Source: OMOG01 sp041485845 (lineage in GTDB: Bacteria > Acidobacteriota > Terriglobia > Bryobacterales > Bryobacteraceae). From it: DNA of 8,068 bases. Both the position numbers and the translations under genes were made by a program. This document shows positions 1 to 4,261 of the stretch, piece after piece. Within the stretch, counting starts at the first letter, position 1. Each line of letters opens with the position of its first letter. The stretch spans positions 1 through 8,068 of the forward strand of contig JBGPKH010000408.1 of NCBI GenBank assembly GCA_041485845.1, read 5' to 3'. Under the pieces are notes generated by a model. That model had not been told where the DNA came from. It saw only the letters and a list, made by a program, of their open reading frames with translations, and did no database searches.

Positions 1-311
1 GAATCCCGGTCTCTACCGGAGGCGGAATCCTGCCCAGGTGGTCGCGCGACGGCAAGGAGCTGTTCTACGTAACCGGCGACGCCTTTGCGGCGGTGGCGAT
101 ACGGCCGGACGGATCCTTCGGCTTTCCCCGCAGGCTGTTTGACCGGTCGAACTTTCTCCTAAACTACCGGTTCCAGAGCTACAGTGTCTCGCCGGACGGC
201 AAACGGTTCCTGATGATTCACCGCGATCCGGGTTCGGTGCCGCGCCAGCTCAACGTGATACTCAATTGGTCCGACGAGCTCAATCGGCCCGCGCCGGCGG
301 GGAACCAATAA
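1..311 (+). CDS. C-terminal end of a PD40/WD40-like (TolB-type) beta-propeller protein, 5' truncated
   Basis: The gene enters from the left edge; the reading frame starts at base 3 and gives 102 visible residues before TAA at 309-311. Two propeller-blade signatures are visible: a WSRDGKELFY strand pair early on, and YSVSPDGKRFLMI about two thirds along. The ending, with LNVILNWSDEL close to the stop, is the usual last stretch of the large acidobacterial proteins that carry PD40 repeats behind a Hanks-type Ser/Thr kinase domain or a CadC-like DNA-binding domain. The N-terminal domain lies outside the window, so whether this is a kinase, a regulator or a plain propeller protein cannot be read. 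A kinase is favoured (inference) because a kinase glycine-loop fragment follows 20 bases later. No signal or membrane segment lies in the visible part. An internal ATA/ATG-type start at about 93 is not needed, because the frame is open to the window edge. Confidence 0.82.
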   Translation, partial: IPVSTGGGILPRWSRDGKELFYVTGDAFAAVAIRPDGSFGFPRRLFDRSNFLLNYRFQSYSVSPDGKRFLMIHRDPGSVPRQLNVILNWSDELNRPAPAGNQ

Positions 312-330
312 ACCCATCACCTGCAAGCCC

Positions 331-411
331 GGCGAAGGTGGAATGGGCACGGTCTATCGCGCCACCGGCGCGAAGCTTTCTTGGGCTACCGGTAAGTCTT
401 GCCGGACCTGA
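331..411 (+). pseudogene. Scrap of a Hanks-type Ser/Thr kinase (glycine-rich loop only)
   Basis: In frame 1 this stretch reads GEGGMGTVYRATGAKL and then runs into a TGA at 409-411. This is the ATP-binding glycine-rich loop of PknB-type bacterial kinases, whose usual form is G-x-GGMG-x-VYRA-x-D-x-KLGR. The expected D after RAT is G, and the beta-3 strand with the catalytic lysine is absent. No start codon or kinase N-terminus precedes it; the frame is open upstream only across the end of the preceding propeller gene, which is in another frame. It is therefore a relic of a second kinase gene that once stood in tandem with the first. The recognition rests on one motif of about 16 residues, but that motif is very specific. 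Confidence 0.6.
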
Positions 412-417
412 GAGACA

Positions 418-507
418 TCAGCTCGGTCTCGCGCGCACCCAAGCGGCGCGTTTCTGGATGGCCTTGAGGAGGCCGTTGCGGTCCTCTTCGGCGTCTTCGC
501 TGAACTC
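418..507 (-). pseudogene. N-terminal stump of a RelE/ParE-family toxin
   Basis: The minus strand reads EFSEDAEEDRNGLLKAIQKR and then goes off into unrelated sequence, reaching a TGA at 418-420. Family knowledge: RelE/ParE toxins typically begin with a short beta-strand (VEFS), an acidic stretch, then a helix ending in LPKAIQKRI. Only that first strand and helix survive; the catalytic or DNA-binding beta-sheet is gone. No start codon remains in frame; the visible part begins inside the stop region of the antitoxin relic, at the place where the second gene of such an operon normally starts. It is a non-functional remnant, and the right-hand partner of the AbrB-type relic. Confidence 0.55.
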
Positions 508-768
508 ACAGACCCAGGTCCTGTTTGATCTGGGACCGCGGCCGCGTTTTCCCTTCGCGCGTCTGTTTGAGGCCGCGCCGCAGGCGTTTCGTTTCGGCGG
601 GCGTCAAGGTATCGTCGGCAGAAGGTGCCTTCGGCAGAATGGTGAACCACCTCGCAGGAGACCATGAATTTCCACTTGGCCGCCGCTCTTGATGCCGGTC
701 CGGCGCCGCACCTGGTCCGGAACCGCGAGCGGCGTCTTGGTTTTGACGCTGACGGTCGTGATCGGTAA
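506..768 (-). pseudogene. Frameshifted AbrB/MazE-type antitoxin
   Basis: Three consecutive minus-strand frames join into one recognisable protein of about 80 residues. The first segment (about 768-670) reads TVSVKTKTPLAV, then VRRRTGIKSGGQVE, which is the swapped-hairpin AbrB DNA-binding fold. One extra A near 669 shifts it to FMVSCEVV (668-645). One extra C near 644 then shifts it to TILPKAPSADDTLTPAE, continuing to an ending QIKQDLGL and TGA at 506-508. That tail, a TPAE helix followed by a basic stretch and LGL at the stop, is typical of AbrB-type antitoxins paired with RelE-like toxins. No ATG or GTG is left in frame at the front, so the start is also lost. The antitoxin-then-toxin order matches the RelE/ParE stump downstream. 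Both proteins are dead. The reconstruction is direct reading; the family call is from knowledge. Confidence 0.62.
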
Positions 769-794
769 TACGGCCGGAATTCGATTCCGTCTTC

Positions 795-824
795 AGTGTA
801 AGGTGTCAGTTGATAAGTGTAAGG
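795..824 (+). repeat. Two 9-bp direct repeats, candidate HigA operator
   Basis: The word AGTGTAAGG occurs at 795-803 and again at 816-824, 21 bases apart from start to start, which is two helical turns. The pair brackets the -35 hexamer of the higBA promoter, where the antitoxin of such modules normally binds. That it is an operator is inference; it could also be the worn end of an insertion sequence. Confidence 0.4.
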
Positions 825-838
825 CAACGGGCTACAGT
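810..838 (+). promoter_or_regulatory. sigma-70-like promoter of higBA
   Basis: TTGATA at 810-815 and TACAGT at 833-838 are separated by exactly 17 bases. Transcription would begin at about 845-846, that is, at the GTG start codon of higB itself, and no Shine-Dalgarno sequence is visible in front of that GTG. The message may therefore be leaderless. A second AT-rich word, TATAAC at 838-843, is too far from the -35. Confidence 0.5.
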
Positions 839-845
839 ATAACCA

Positions 846-1130
846 GTGAAACTACGAGACTTTGTCCATAAGGGTCTGAAAAGGCTCTACCTGGAGGACA
901 GCACAAAAGGCCTGCCTCCAGATGCCGTGGACAAGCTCCGCGCAATGCTGACCTTCCTGCAGGACATGCAGGACCCGGAAAAACTGCGCGCTTTCCCACG
1001 GTGGAAAGCCCACCAGCTTACCGGGGACCGCAAGGGAGTCTGGAGCCTGCACGTCACGCGCAACTGGCGCCTGACGTTCCAGATCGGGGACGGCGAGATA
1101 TTGGATATCGATTATGAAAATTATCACTGA
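846..1130 (+). CDS. higB: HigB toxin, RelE-superfamily mRNA interferase
   Basis: This is a 94-residue protein starting at GTG (846). It matches the HigB (RelE/ParE superfamily) pattern along its length: FVHKGLKRLY at residues 6-15, a helical middle, then the conserved core H56-x-L-x-G60, GVWSLHV at 64-70, NWRLTF at 73-78, and an acidic ending DIDYENYH. Family knowledge: these toxins cleave ribosome-associated mRNA and are held inactive by HigA. Length is standard, and the aromatic/basic core is complete, so the toxin looks active. The start is supported by the family N-terminus and by the promoter placed directly upstream; no ribosome-binding site is seen. The toxin gene precedes the antitoxin gene, the order that is characteristic of HigBA. 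Expression should be repressed by HigA or the HigBA complex. Confidence 0.88.
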   Translation: MKLRDFVHKGLKRLYLEDSTKGLPPDAVDKLRAMLTFLQDMQDPEKLRAFPRWKAHQLTGDRKGVWSLHVTRNWRLTFQIGDGEILDIDYENYH

Positions 1131-1140
1131 GGAGAAAGCC

Positions 1141-1437
1141 ATGCGGATGCTAAACCCTGTTCATCCCGGCCGCCTTCTGCGGACCGAGATTATCGAGGCT
1201 CACGACCTTTCCGTGACGGATGCGGCGAAGATTCTCGGCGTATCGCGCCCAACCCTTTCCAGTCTCTTAAACGCCAAGGCTGCTCTCTCGGGCGACATGG
1301 CCCTGCGCTTCGAGAAGGCCTTCGGCGTGGATATGGATACTCTCATGCGTATGCAGAATTCCTGCGACATCGCCCGAACGCGAAGGCGCGAGAAGAAGAT
1401 TCGCGTCGAGCGCTACCAACCCCGGCCGGCGGCGTAA
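1141..1437 (+). CDS. higA: HigA antitoxin, XRE-type helix-turn-helix protein
   Basis: This 98-residue protein begins MRMLNPVHPGRLL, the standard HigA opening. The start at 1141 is chosen because GAGGAG (1129-1134, overlapping the higB stop) lies six bases ahead; an in-frame ATG at 1114 inside higB would add nine residues not seen in the family. A helix-turn-helix of the XRE/Cro class spans residues 23-45 (LSVTDAAKILGVSRPTLSSL), followed by the dimerisation helices (MALRFEKAFG at 53-62). The last 25 residues are basic and probably flexible. Role: neutralises HigB and autorepresses the operon. The ten-base gap after higB and the ribosome-binding site over the toxin stop codon imply translation coupled to the toxin. 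Intact and typical. Confidence 0.9.
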   Translation: MRMLNPVHPGRLLRTEIIEAHDLSVTDAAKILGVSRPTLSSLLNAKAALSGDMALRFEKAFGVDMDTLMRMQNSCDIARTRRREKKIRVERYQPRPAA

Positions 1438-1591
1438 AGAGATCTGAGCAGGTTGAATAACGTCGTAGTCAATGCGATCCGCTTGCGTGGCCCCACGGCC
1501 GGGGGTGGTCATGCGAGCATTACCCGAGCCTGACGCCGCAGGATAGACCGAAGTGGCACAACGCCCGGATCGCCGCCTACTCTTGCATGAG
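1438..1591. other. Spacer after higA with a possible plus-strand coding scrap
   Basis: After higA the plus strand at about 1517-1585 has strongly G/C third positions (about 19 of 22 codons) and reads EHYPSLTPQDRPKWHNARIA. It has no convincing start, and further right it becomes antisense to the broken small gene. I do not recognise it. No convincing terminator is seen for higBA. Confidence 0.2.
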
Positions 1592-1851
1592 TTATTCGAT
1601 TCGAGACCCGAAGGGCTCCATGCCCTTTACCAATACCGTTTTCGGAAACTCACCGGAACCGCAGATTCGCAGATCATGAATGAACCGAAGTCCTTGTACC
1701 AATCGCCATCAGGAGCCCAGGGGCCGGTTTTCACCCAGTCCTGCAACCGGCGAAGATCATGGAGAGAGATCTGGCGCTCCGCCACACGGGCAAGAACGCG
1801 CTCCCAGGCAGGCCCTGGAAGACTAGAGAATCGAATCTTCGACAATGGCAT
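1592..1851 (-). pseudogene. Small conserved protein of unknown function, broken by an 8-bp tandem duplication
   Basis: From ATG at 1849-1851 the minus strand reads about 60 residues of ordered-looking protein, including WERVLARVAERQISLHDL and DGDWYKDFGSFMI. It then slips: the frame as it stands ends with a nonsense tail at TAA 1627-1629. Skipping one copy of a doubled octamer (1659-1666 and 1667-1674 on the plus strand, CCGCAGAT/TCGCAGAT) restores CGSGEFPKTVLVKGMEPFG and a natural TAA at 1592-1594, for a protein of about 83 residues. I recall similar small proteins with a WYKDFGSF...CG.GE.PKTVL pattern as hypothetical genes, but know no function. GGGAAGG touches the ATG with no spacing, so the translation start is weak. 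It follows the dead ABC permease on the same strand. An alternative is that the shortened 74-residue form is expressed. Confidence 0.55.
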
Positions 1852-1872
1852 CCTTCCCGAAGATTGCCCGGA

Positions 1873-2281
1873 TCAGATCCTTCCCGGCTTCGCCCTTGCG
1901 CCCGGGATCGTCCAGAGTCCCGCCAGCACGAGAGTCAGTTTCCACGCGGAGGAACGTCGCGCCGGCGCCCAGGGAGAATGGCGCGCAGGTCCGGTCCCGA
2001 AAGGCGGCCGAAGATGATCGGCATTTTCACAACGGCATACACTAACCCGAGCAACGCGGCCGCCGCAAGGACACGCCCCGCCCACATCCCAACAGCTTCC
2101 GCCCGGCACGCCTTTGCCCGGCGCCCTGCCGCCCGCGCGAAGCAAAGGGCAAGGGCTTCGCGCGCCGGCGCCACAGCAACTCCGCCGCGCTACGCACGAC
2201 CTTCGAACGGCGCAGCAGGTCCAGGACCGGCGAGCGCGGCGCCTGGGCGGCTTCCACCTGCTCCATCTTGAACTTCTCGCT
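1873..2281 (-). pseudogene. Relic of a NitT/TauT-type ABC transporter permease
   Basis: Three minus-strand frames carry pieces of one permease. Segment one (2281-about 2180) reads SEKFKMEQVEAAQAPRSPVL and then LLRRSKVVRSA, resembling the cytoplasmic linker between the two halves of a duplicated permease. Segment two (2087-1974) reads MWAGRVLAAAALLGLVYAVV, a membrane helix, then GRLSGPDLRAIL. Segment three reads GAGATFLRVE, then after one further extra base LTLVLAGLWTIP (1938-1903), which is the conserved start of the binding-protein-dependent permease domain. An extra C after RAIL and an extra A after RVE explain the last two shifts. It then stops at TGA 1873-1875; the rest of the permease, including the EAA loop, is missing. 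It sits directly behind the ATPase relic. The usual substrates of such transporters (nitrate, sulfonate, bicarbonate) cannot be told apart here. Confidence 0.6.
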
Positions 2282-3040
2282 TCAGGCGATGATGCGGAGG
2301 CTCTCGCCGGTGAGGACATCGAGAGCGGAAGCCGGCTCGTCCATGAACAGGATTTCGGGCTCCACCGTCAGGGCGCGCGCGAATCCGACCCGCTGTTTCA
2401 TACCGCCGGAAAGCTCTTTGGGACAGTCGTTTTCGAATCCGCTCAACCCGACGGAGCCCAGCGACTTCGCCGACCGGCGGTGGCGTTCGACCTGTTCCAT
2501 GCCGCGCGCCATCAGCGGGACTTCCACGTTTTCCAGCACGGTGCGCCAGGGAAACAAGACGAAACTCTGGAAGACAATCGCGACGTTGGACGCGGATTCC
2601 GCCACCGGTTGCCGTGCCGGAGAACGTCGCCGGAAGACGGCGTTGCGAGCCACCGTGAGGATCCGCAGTAGTGTGGACTTGCCGAAACCCGAAGGTCTCA
2701 GGAACGCGATGACGCTCGGTTGAAGAAGCGGCGAAGAACCGGCGAAAATGCCGGACCCCGCACCGGTCGCGTCTTCATGCCCTTTGGTGGGCCGCCGCGG
2801 CCCATCGGGACCTCCCTATGGTCGCGGCTCGGATACGCCTGCTGAGCCTGACCCCAGGCTCCACCGGCAGGTCCGTGGGGGCGATCGCCTGGATCGAGGC
2901 CCCATCGGGCCGCTGGAACCTCTTTTCGATGCCCAGGGCCTGGATGACCGGCGCTTCCGCCAGAGCGCGGGAGCCATCGGAGCAGCCGGTTCGGAAGCGG
3001 CGGCGACCCCGGCTTCGCGCGGTTCATGAAGCTTGCTCAT
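2282..3040 (-). pseudogene. Broken NitT/TauT-type ABC transporter ATPase
   Basis: The ATPase is spread over shifted frames. From the ATG at 3038-3040 it reads MSKLHEPREAGVAAASEP, then shifts near 2965-2985 to EAPVIQALGIEKRFQRPDG and IQAIAPTDLPVEPG (to 2853), the normal N-terminal strand region. A 136-bp stretch follows that fits no ATPase. From 2716 the reading resumes: Walker A RPSGFGKST (2698-2672, where G-P-S-G-S/C-GKST is expected, so the first Gly is Arg), Q-loop VFQSFVLFPW, signature LSGGMKQRVGFARAL (LSGG at 2413-2402), Walker B EILFMDEP (2356-2333), D-loop SALDV. It ends at TGA 2282-2284 shortly after the D-loop, losing the H-loop switch histidine and any AAA-associated C-terminal domain. 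The family call is secure, and the gene cannot give a working ATPase. It joins directly, in frame, to the permease relic, suggesting a deletion of the sequence between them. Confidence 0.78.
2717..2852 (-). other. 136-bp foreign stretch splitting the ABC ATPase between strand 3 and Walker A
   Basis: In related ATPases the stretch ending VEPG is followed within a few residues by the Walker A loop. Here 136 bp intervene, a length not divisible by three. The insert holds a 17-bp near-perfect palindrome at 2788-2804 (arms TGGGCCGC and GCGGCCCA around one base) and, on the minus strand, GGGAGG five bases before an ATG that opens MGRGGPPKGMKTRPV. I cannot name its source; no clear target-site duplication is visible at its edges. 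Confidence 0.4.
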
Positions 3041-3273
3041 GAGCCGCTCCCAGCTTCCTCGGGCAGCTTGTCGATGAACTGCATGCGGGCGTCGGGGCTC
3101 ACGCGGCCGATGGGCATTTGGCCAAACAGAGCCTGCTGGTCTTCGAAGGGGATGCTCAGGAACGCGTCTGCGGCCACCGAAGGATCGAGGCGCTGGAGCA
3201 TCCCCACGGCGCGTTCCCAGTTTCCTTGAGAAACAATGGTGCGGAGTTTTTCAGCAACCGGCGGGTTTATGGC
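3037..3273 (-). pseudogene. MgtE N-domain-like segment, probably once fused to the ABC ATPase
   Basis: This minus-strand frame has no start codon but reads as well-ordered protein: EKLRTIVSQGNWERAVGMLQ, then RLDPSVAADAFLSIP, FEDQQALFGQMPI, and MQFIDKLPEE before TGA 3037-3039. The alternating LDP..AAD.F..IP pattern with two-helix repeats resembles the superhelical MgtE intracellular N domain, a magnesium-sensing module also found outside MgtE channels. If one T is added in GCTGGGAG near 3049-3052, the reading becomes EEAWERLMSKLHEP and flows without a break into the ATPase N-terminus. The ancestral gene was therefore probably one polypeptide, MgtE-N then ATPase. As it stands the TGA overlaps the ATPase ATG (ATGA), so two overlapping genes remain a possibility. 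The 5' end overlaps the region upstream of the STAS gene and no start codon is left. Confidence 0.5.
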
Positions 3274-3318
3274 AGGCCAAGATCTACTATAGCCGTACTC
3301 CTGTTGTATGCTGAAACA

Positions 3319-3654
3319 ATGCCGATTGAGTCAAAACAGATCCAAGGCGGGATTGCGGTCGTCACGATATCCGGCAGGCTGACGTTTGGGCGGGAGGCGG
3401 AACGGCTGGAATCGCTGGTTACCGAACTGCTCAAAGGAGGCCAGACGAAGTTTGTGTTCGACGCCTCCGCCCTGGAGTATGTCGACAGCTCCGGCATCGG
3501 CACCATCGTTTCCTGCCTGACCCAGATCAAAAAGTCGGGCGCCGATCTGCGGATGGCCGGCGCGAGCCCGCGCATCAAGCGGCTGTTCACCATGACGGGC
3601 GTGGACAAGCTTCTCTCCCTGTACCCGTCGGTGGCCGAAGCCACCGCGGGGTAG
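3319..3654 (+). CDS. STAS-domain anti-sigma factor antagonist (SpoIIAA/RsbV-like)
   Basis: This 111-residue single-domain protein begins at ATG 3319. The STAS fold is seen in order: a first strand IAVVTISGRLTF (12-23), a helix (25-39), the strand FVFDASALEYV (45-55), and the loop DSSG at 56-59, in which the second serine (S58) corresponds to the residue phosphorylated in SpoIIAA. Then come a helix and the closing RIKRLFTMTGVDKLL (85-99). Family knowledge: unphosphorylated protein binds an anti-sigma kinase (SpoIIAB/RsbW) and frees a sigma factor. No kinase or phosphatase partner lies in this window, so the pathway is unknown. The frame is open upstream to 3118, but that part overlaps the MgtE relic and precedes the domain; 3319 fits the family length. 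No Shine-Dalgarno is seen, and TATGCT at 3306-3311 could be a -10 giving a leaderless message. Intact. Confidence 0.88.
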   Translation: MPIESKQIQGGIAVVTISGRLTFGREAERLESLVTELLKGGQTKFVFDASALEYVDSSGIGTIVSCLTQIKKSGADLRMAGASPRIKRLFTMTGVDKLLSLYPSVAEATAG

Positions 3655-3669
3655 CGCGCTTCACCACGC

Positions 3670-3684
3670 GGGATCGTCGATCCC
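3670..3684 (+). terminator. Small hairpin after the STAS gene
   Basis: GGGATC and GATCCC pair around a GTC loop, 16 bases after the STAS stop codon. No run of T follows, so it is at best a weak or factor-assisted terminator. Confidence 0.25.
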
Positions 3685-3769
3685 TCTCCGGCTCCTGGTT
3701 GGCGGGCCGGCATACGTCAGGTTTCTCACGTTGGCCCTCGTGATGCACTCTGCTCGCCAGGAGGTACTC

Positions 3770-4060
3770 ATGAAGACCAGGTTTTTAGCCGGATGGATGG
3801 GTGCAGGATTGCTGCTGGCGCCTTTGGTTCTCGGCGCGACCCCGAAGAATCCGCCCGCCATGAGCGACGACATGCGCCGTGCAATCGCCTTCGAGCGGTA
3901 TAAGGACCTTGCGGCAGCGCGGCAGGCGCGTAAAGAAGCGATTCACGGCAGCGTGACCTACTCCAACGCGGACCGCGCCGCCGACCGCAGCACGGACGAA
4001 TCCTCCCGGGGCAAGCCGGTAAAAGATTCCGGGCCGGGAGCCAGGAAGGACAAGCATTAA
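3770..4060 (+). CDS. Small exported protein of unknown function
   Basis: This is a 96-residue protein. The start at 3770 is fixed by a strong ribosome-binding site, AGGAGGT at 3759-3765, five bases ahead; the longer frame from 3731 would put thirteen extra residues before a clear signal peptide. The signal has a basic start (MKTR), a hydrophobic core (about 6-22) and a likely signal-peptidase I site after A23 (VLGA/TP). The mature part of about 73 residues has no cysteine and no further membrane segment. It contains a charged helical stretch (DMRRAIAFERYKDLAAARQA, about 34-53) and a hydrophilic, Lys/Asp/Ser-rich tail probably disordered. Expected location is the periplasm or outside. I do not recognise the family. 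It stands alone between the STAS gene and the repeat element, transcribed in the same direction as both neighbours. Confidence 0.7.
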   Translation: MKTRFLAGWMGAGLLLAPLVLGATPKNPPAMSDDMRRAIAFERYKDLAAARQARKEAIHGSVTYSNADRAADRSTDESSRGKPVKDSGPGARKDKH

Positions 4061-4104
4061 AGACCACCAGCTCAGAGCCGCTGGAATCGCGTTGTGTCTG
4101 AAGA

Positions 4105-4225
4105 GCGCTGTGGCGCAGACACTCTGTCTGCCGCGCCGGCACTCGTGCCGGTGCATCGGTGTCCAACGGCGCAAGGGTCGAGACTCGTCTCGACCCGGCC
4201 GGCACGCGTGCCTGCGCCACAGCGC
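4105..4225 (+). repeat. 121-bp palindromic element: 14-bp terminal inverted repeats enclosing four hairpins
   Basis: GCGCTGTGGCGCAG at 4105-4118 is the exact reverse complement of CTGCGCCACAGCGC at 4212-4225. Inside lie four hairpins: CAGACA/TGTCTG around CTC (4116-4130), CCGGCAC/GTGCCGG around TC (4136-4151, extendable to 4133-4154 with one G-T pair), GGGTCGAGAC/GTCTCGACCC around TC (4175-4196), and the perfect palindrome GGCACGCGTGCC (4201-4212). The tips share a common form, ACTCGT, ACTCGT, ACGCGT and the variant ACTCTGT. Folded, this is a cloverleaf closed by a 14-bp stem. The layout suggests a REP/MITE-like interspersed element; that it is repeated elsewhere in the genome is inference. 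It lies between the exported-protein gene and zwf, 36 bases before the zwf start. Confidence 0.75.
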
Positions 4226-4245
4226 CTGGAACCTTTTGCCGTGCG

Positions 4246-4254
4246 TGCTATTTT
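4246..4254 (+). promoter_or_regulatory. Possible extended -10 promoter for the zwf operon
   Basis: TGCTATTTT (TGN followed by TATTTT) ends eight bases before the zwf ATG. No convincing -35 is seen at 17 bases (CTGGAA at 4226-4231). A start at about 4261 would give a leaderless zwf message, in keeping with the lack of a ribosome-binding site. Confidence 0.3.
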
Positions 4255-4261
4255 GGACTCA

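Noticed and set aside
1114..1140. HigA start at 1114 inside higB
   Set aside because: GAGGAG is correctly placed only for 1141, and relatives begin with the NPVHPG stretch.
3118..3318. Longer N-terminus for the STAS protein
   Set aside because: It overlaps the opposite-strand MgtE-like relic and adds no known domain; 111 residues is the normal length.
312..3318. Frameshifts as sequencing or assembly errors
   Set aside because: About 3.2 kb of long genes at 4262-7499 and the higBA and STAS genes have none, while the relics also carry deletions, an insertion and lost starts; errors alone do not explain this.
4094..4261. Longer N-terminus for zwf from 4094
   Set aside because: The extension translates through the palindromic element and does not resemble any G6PDH; the family N-terminus begins at about 4262.
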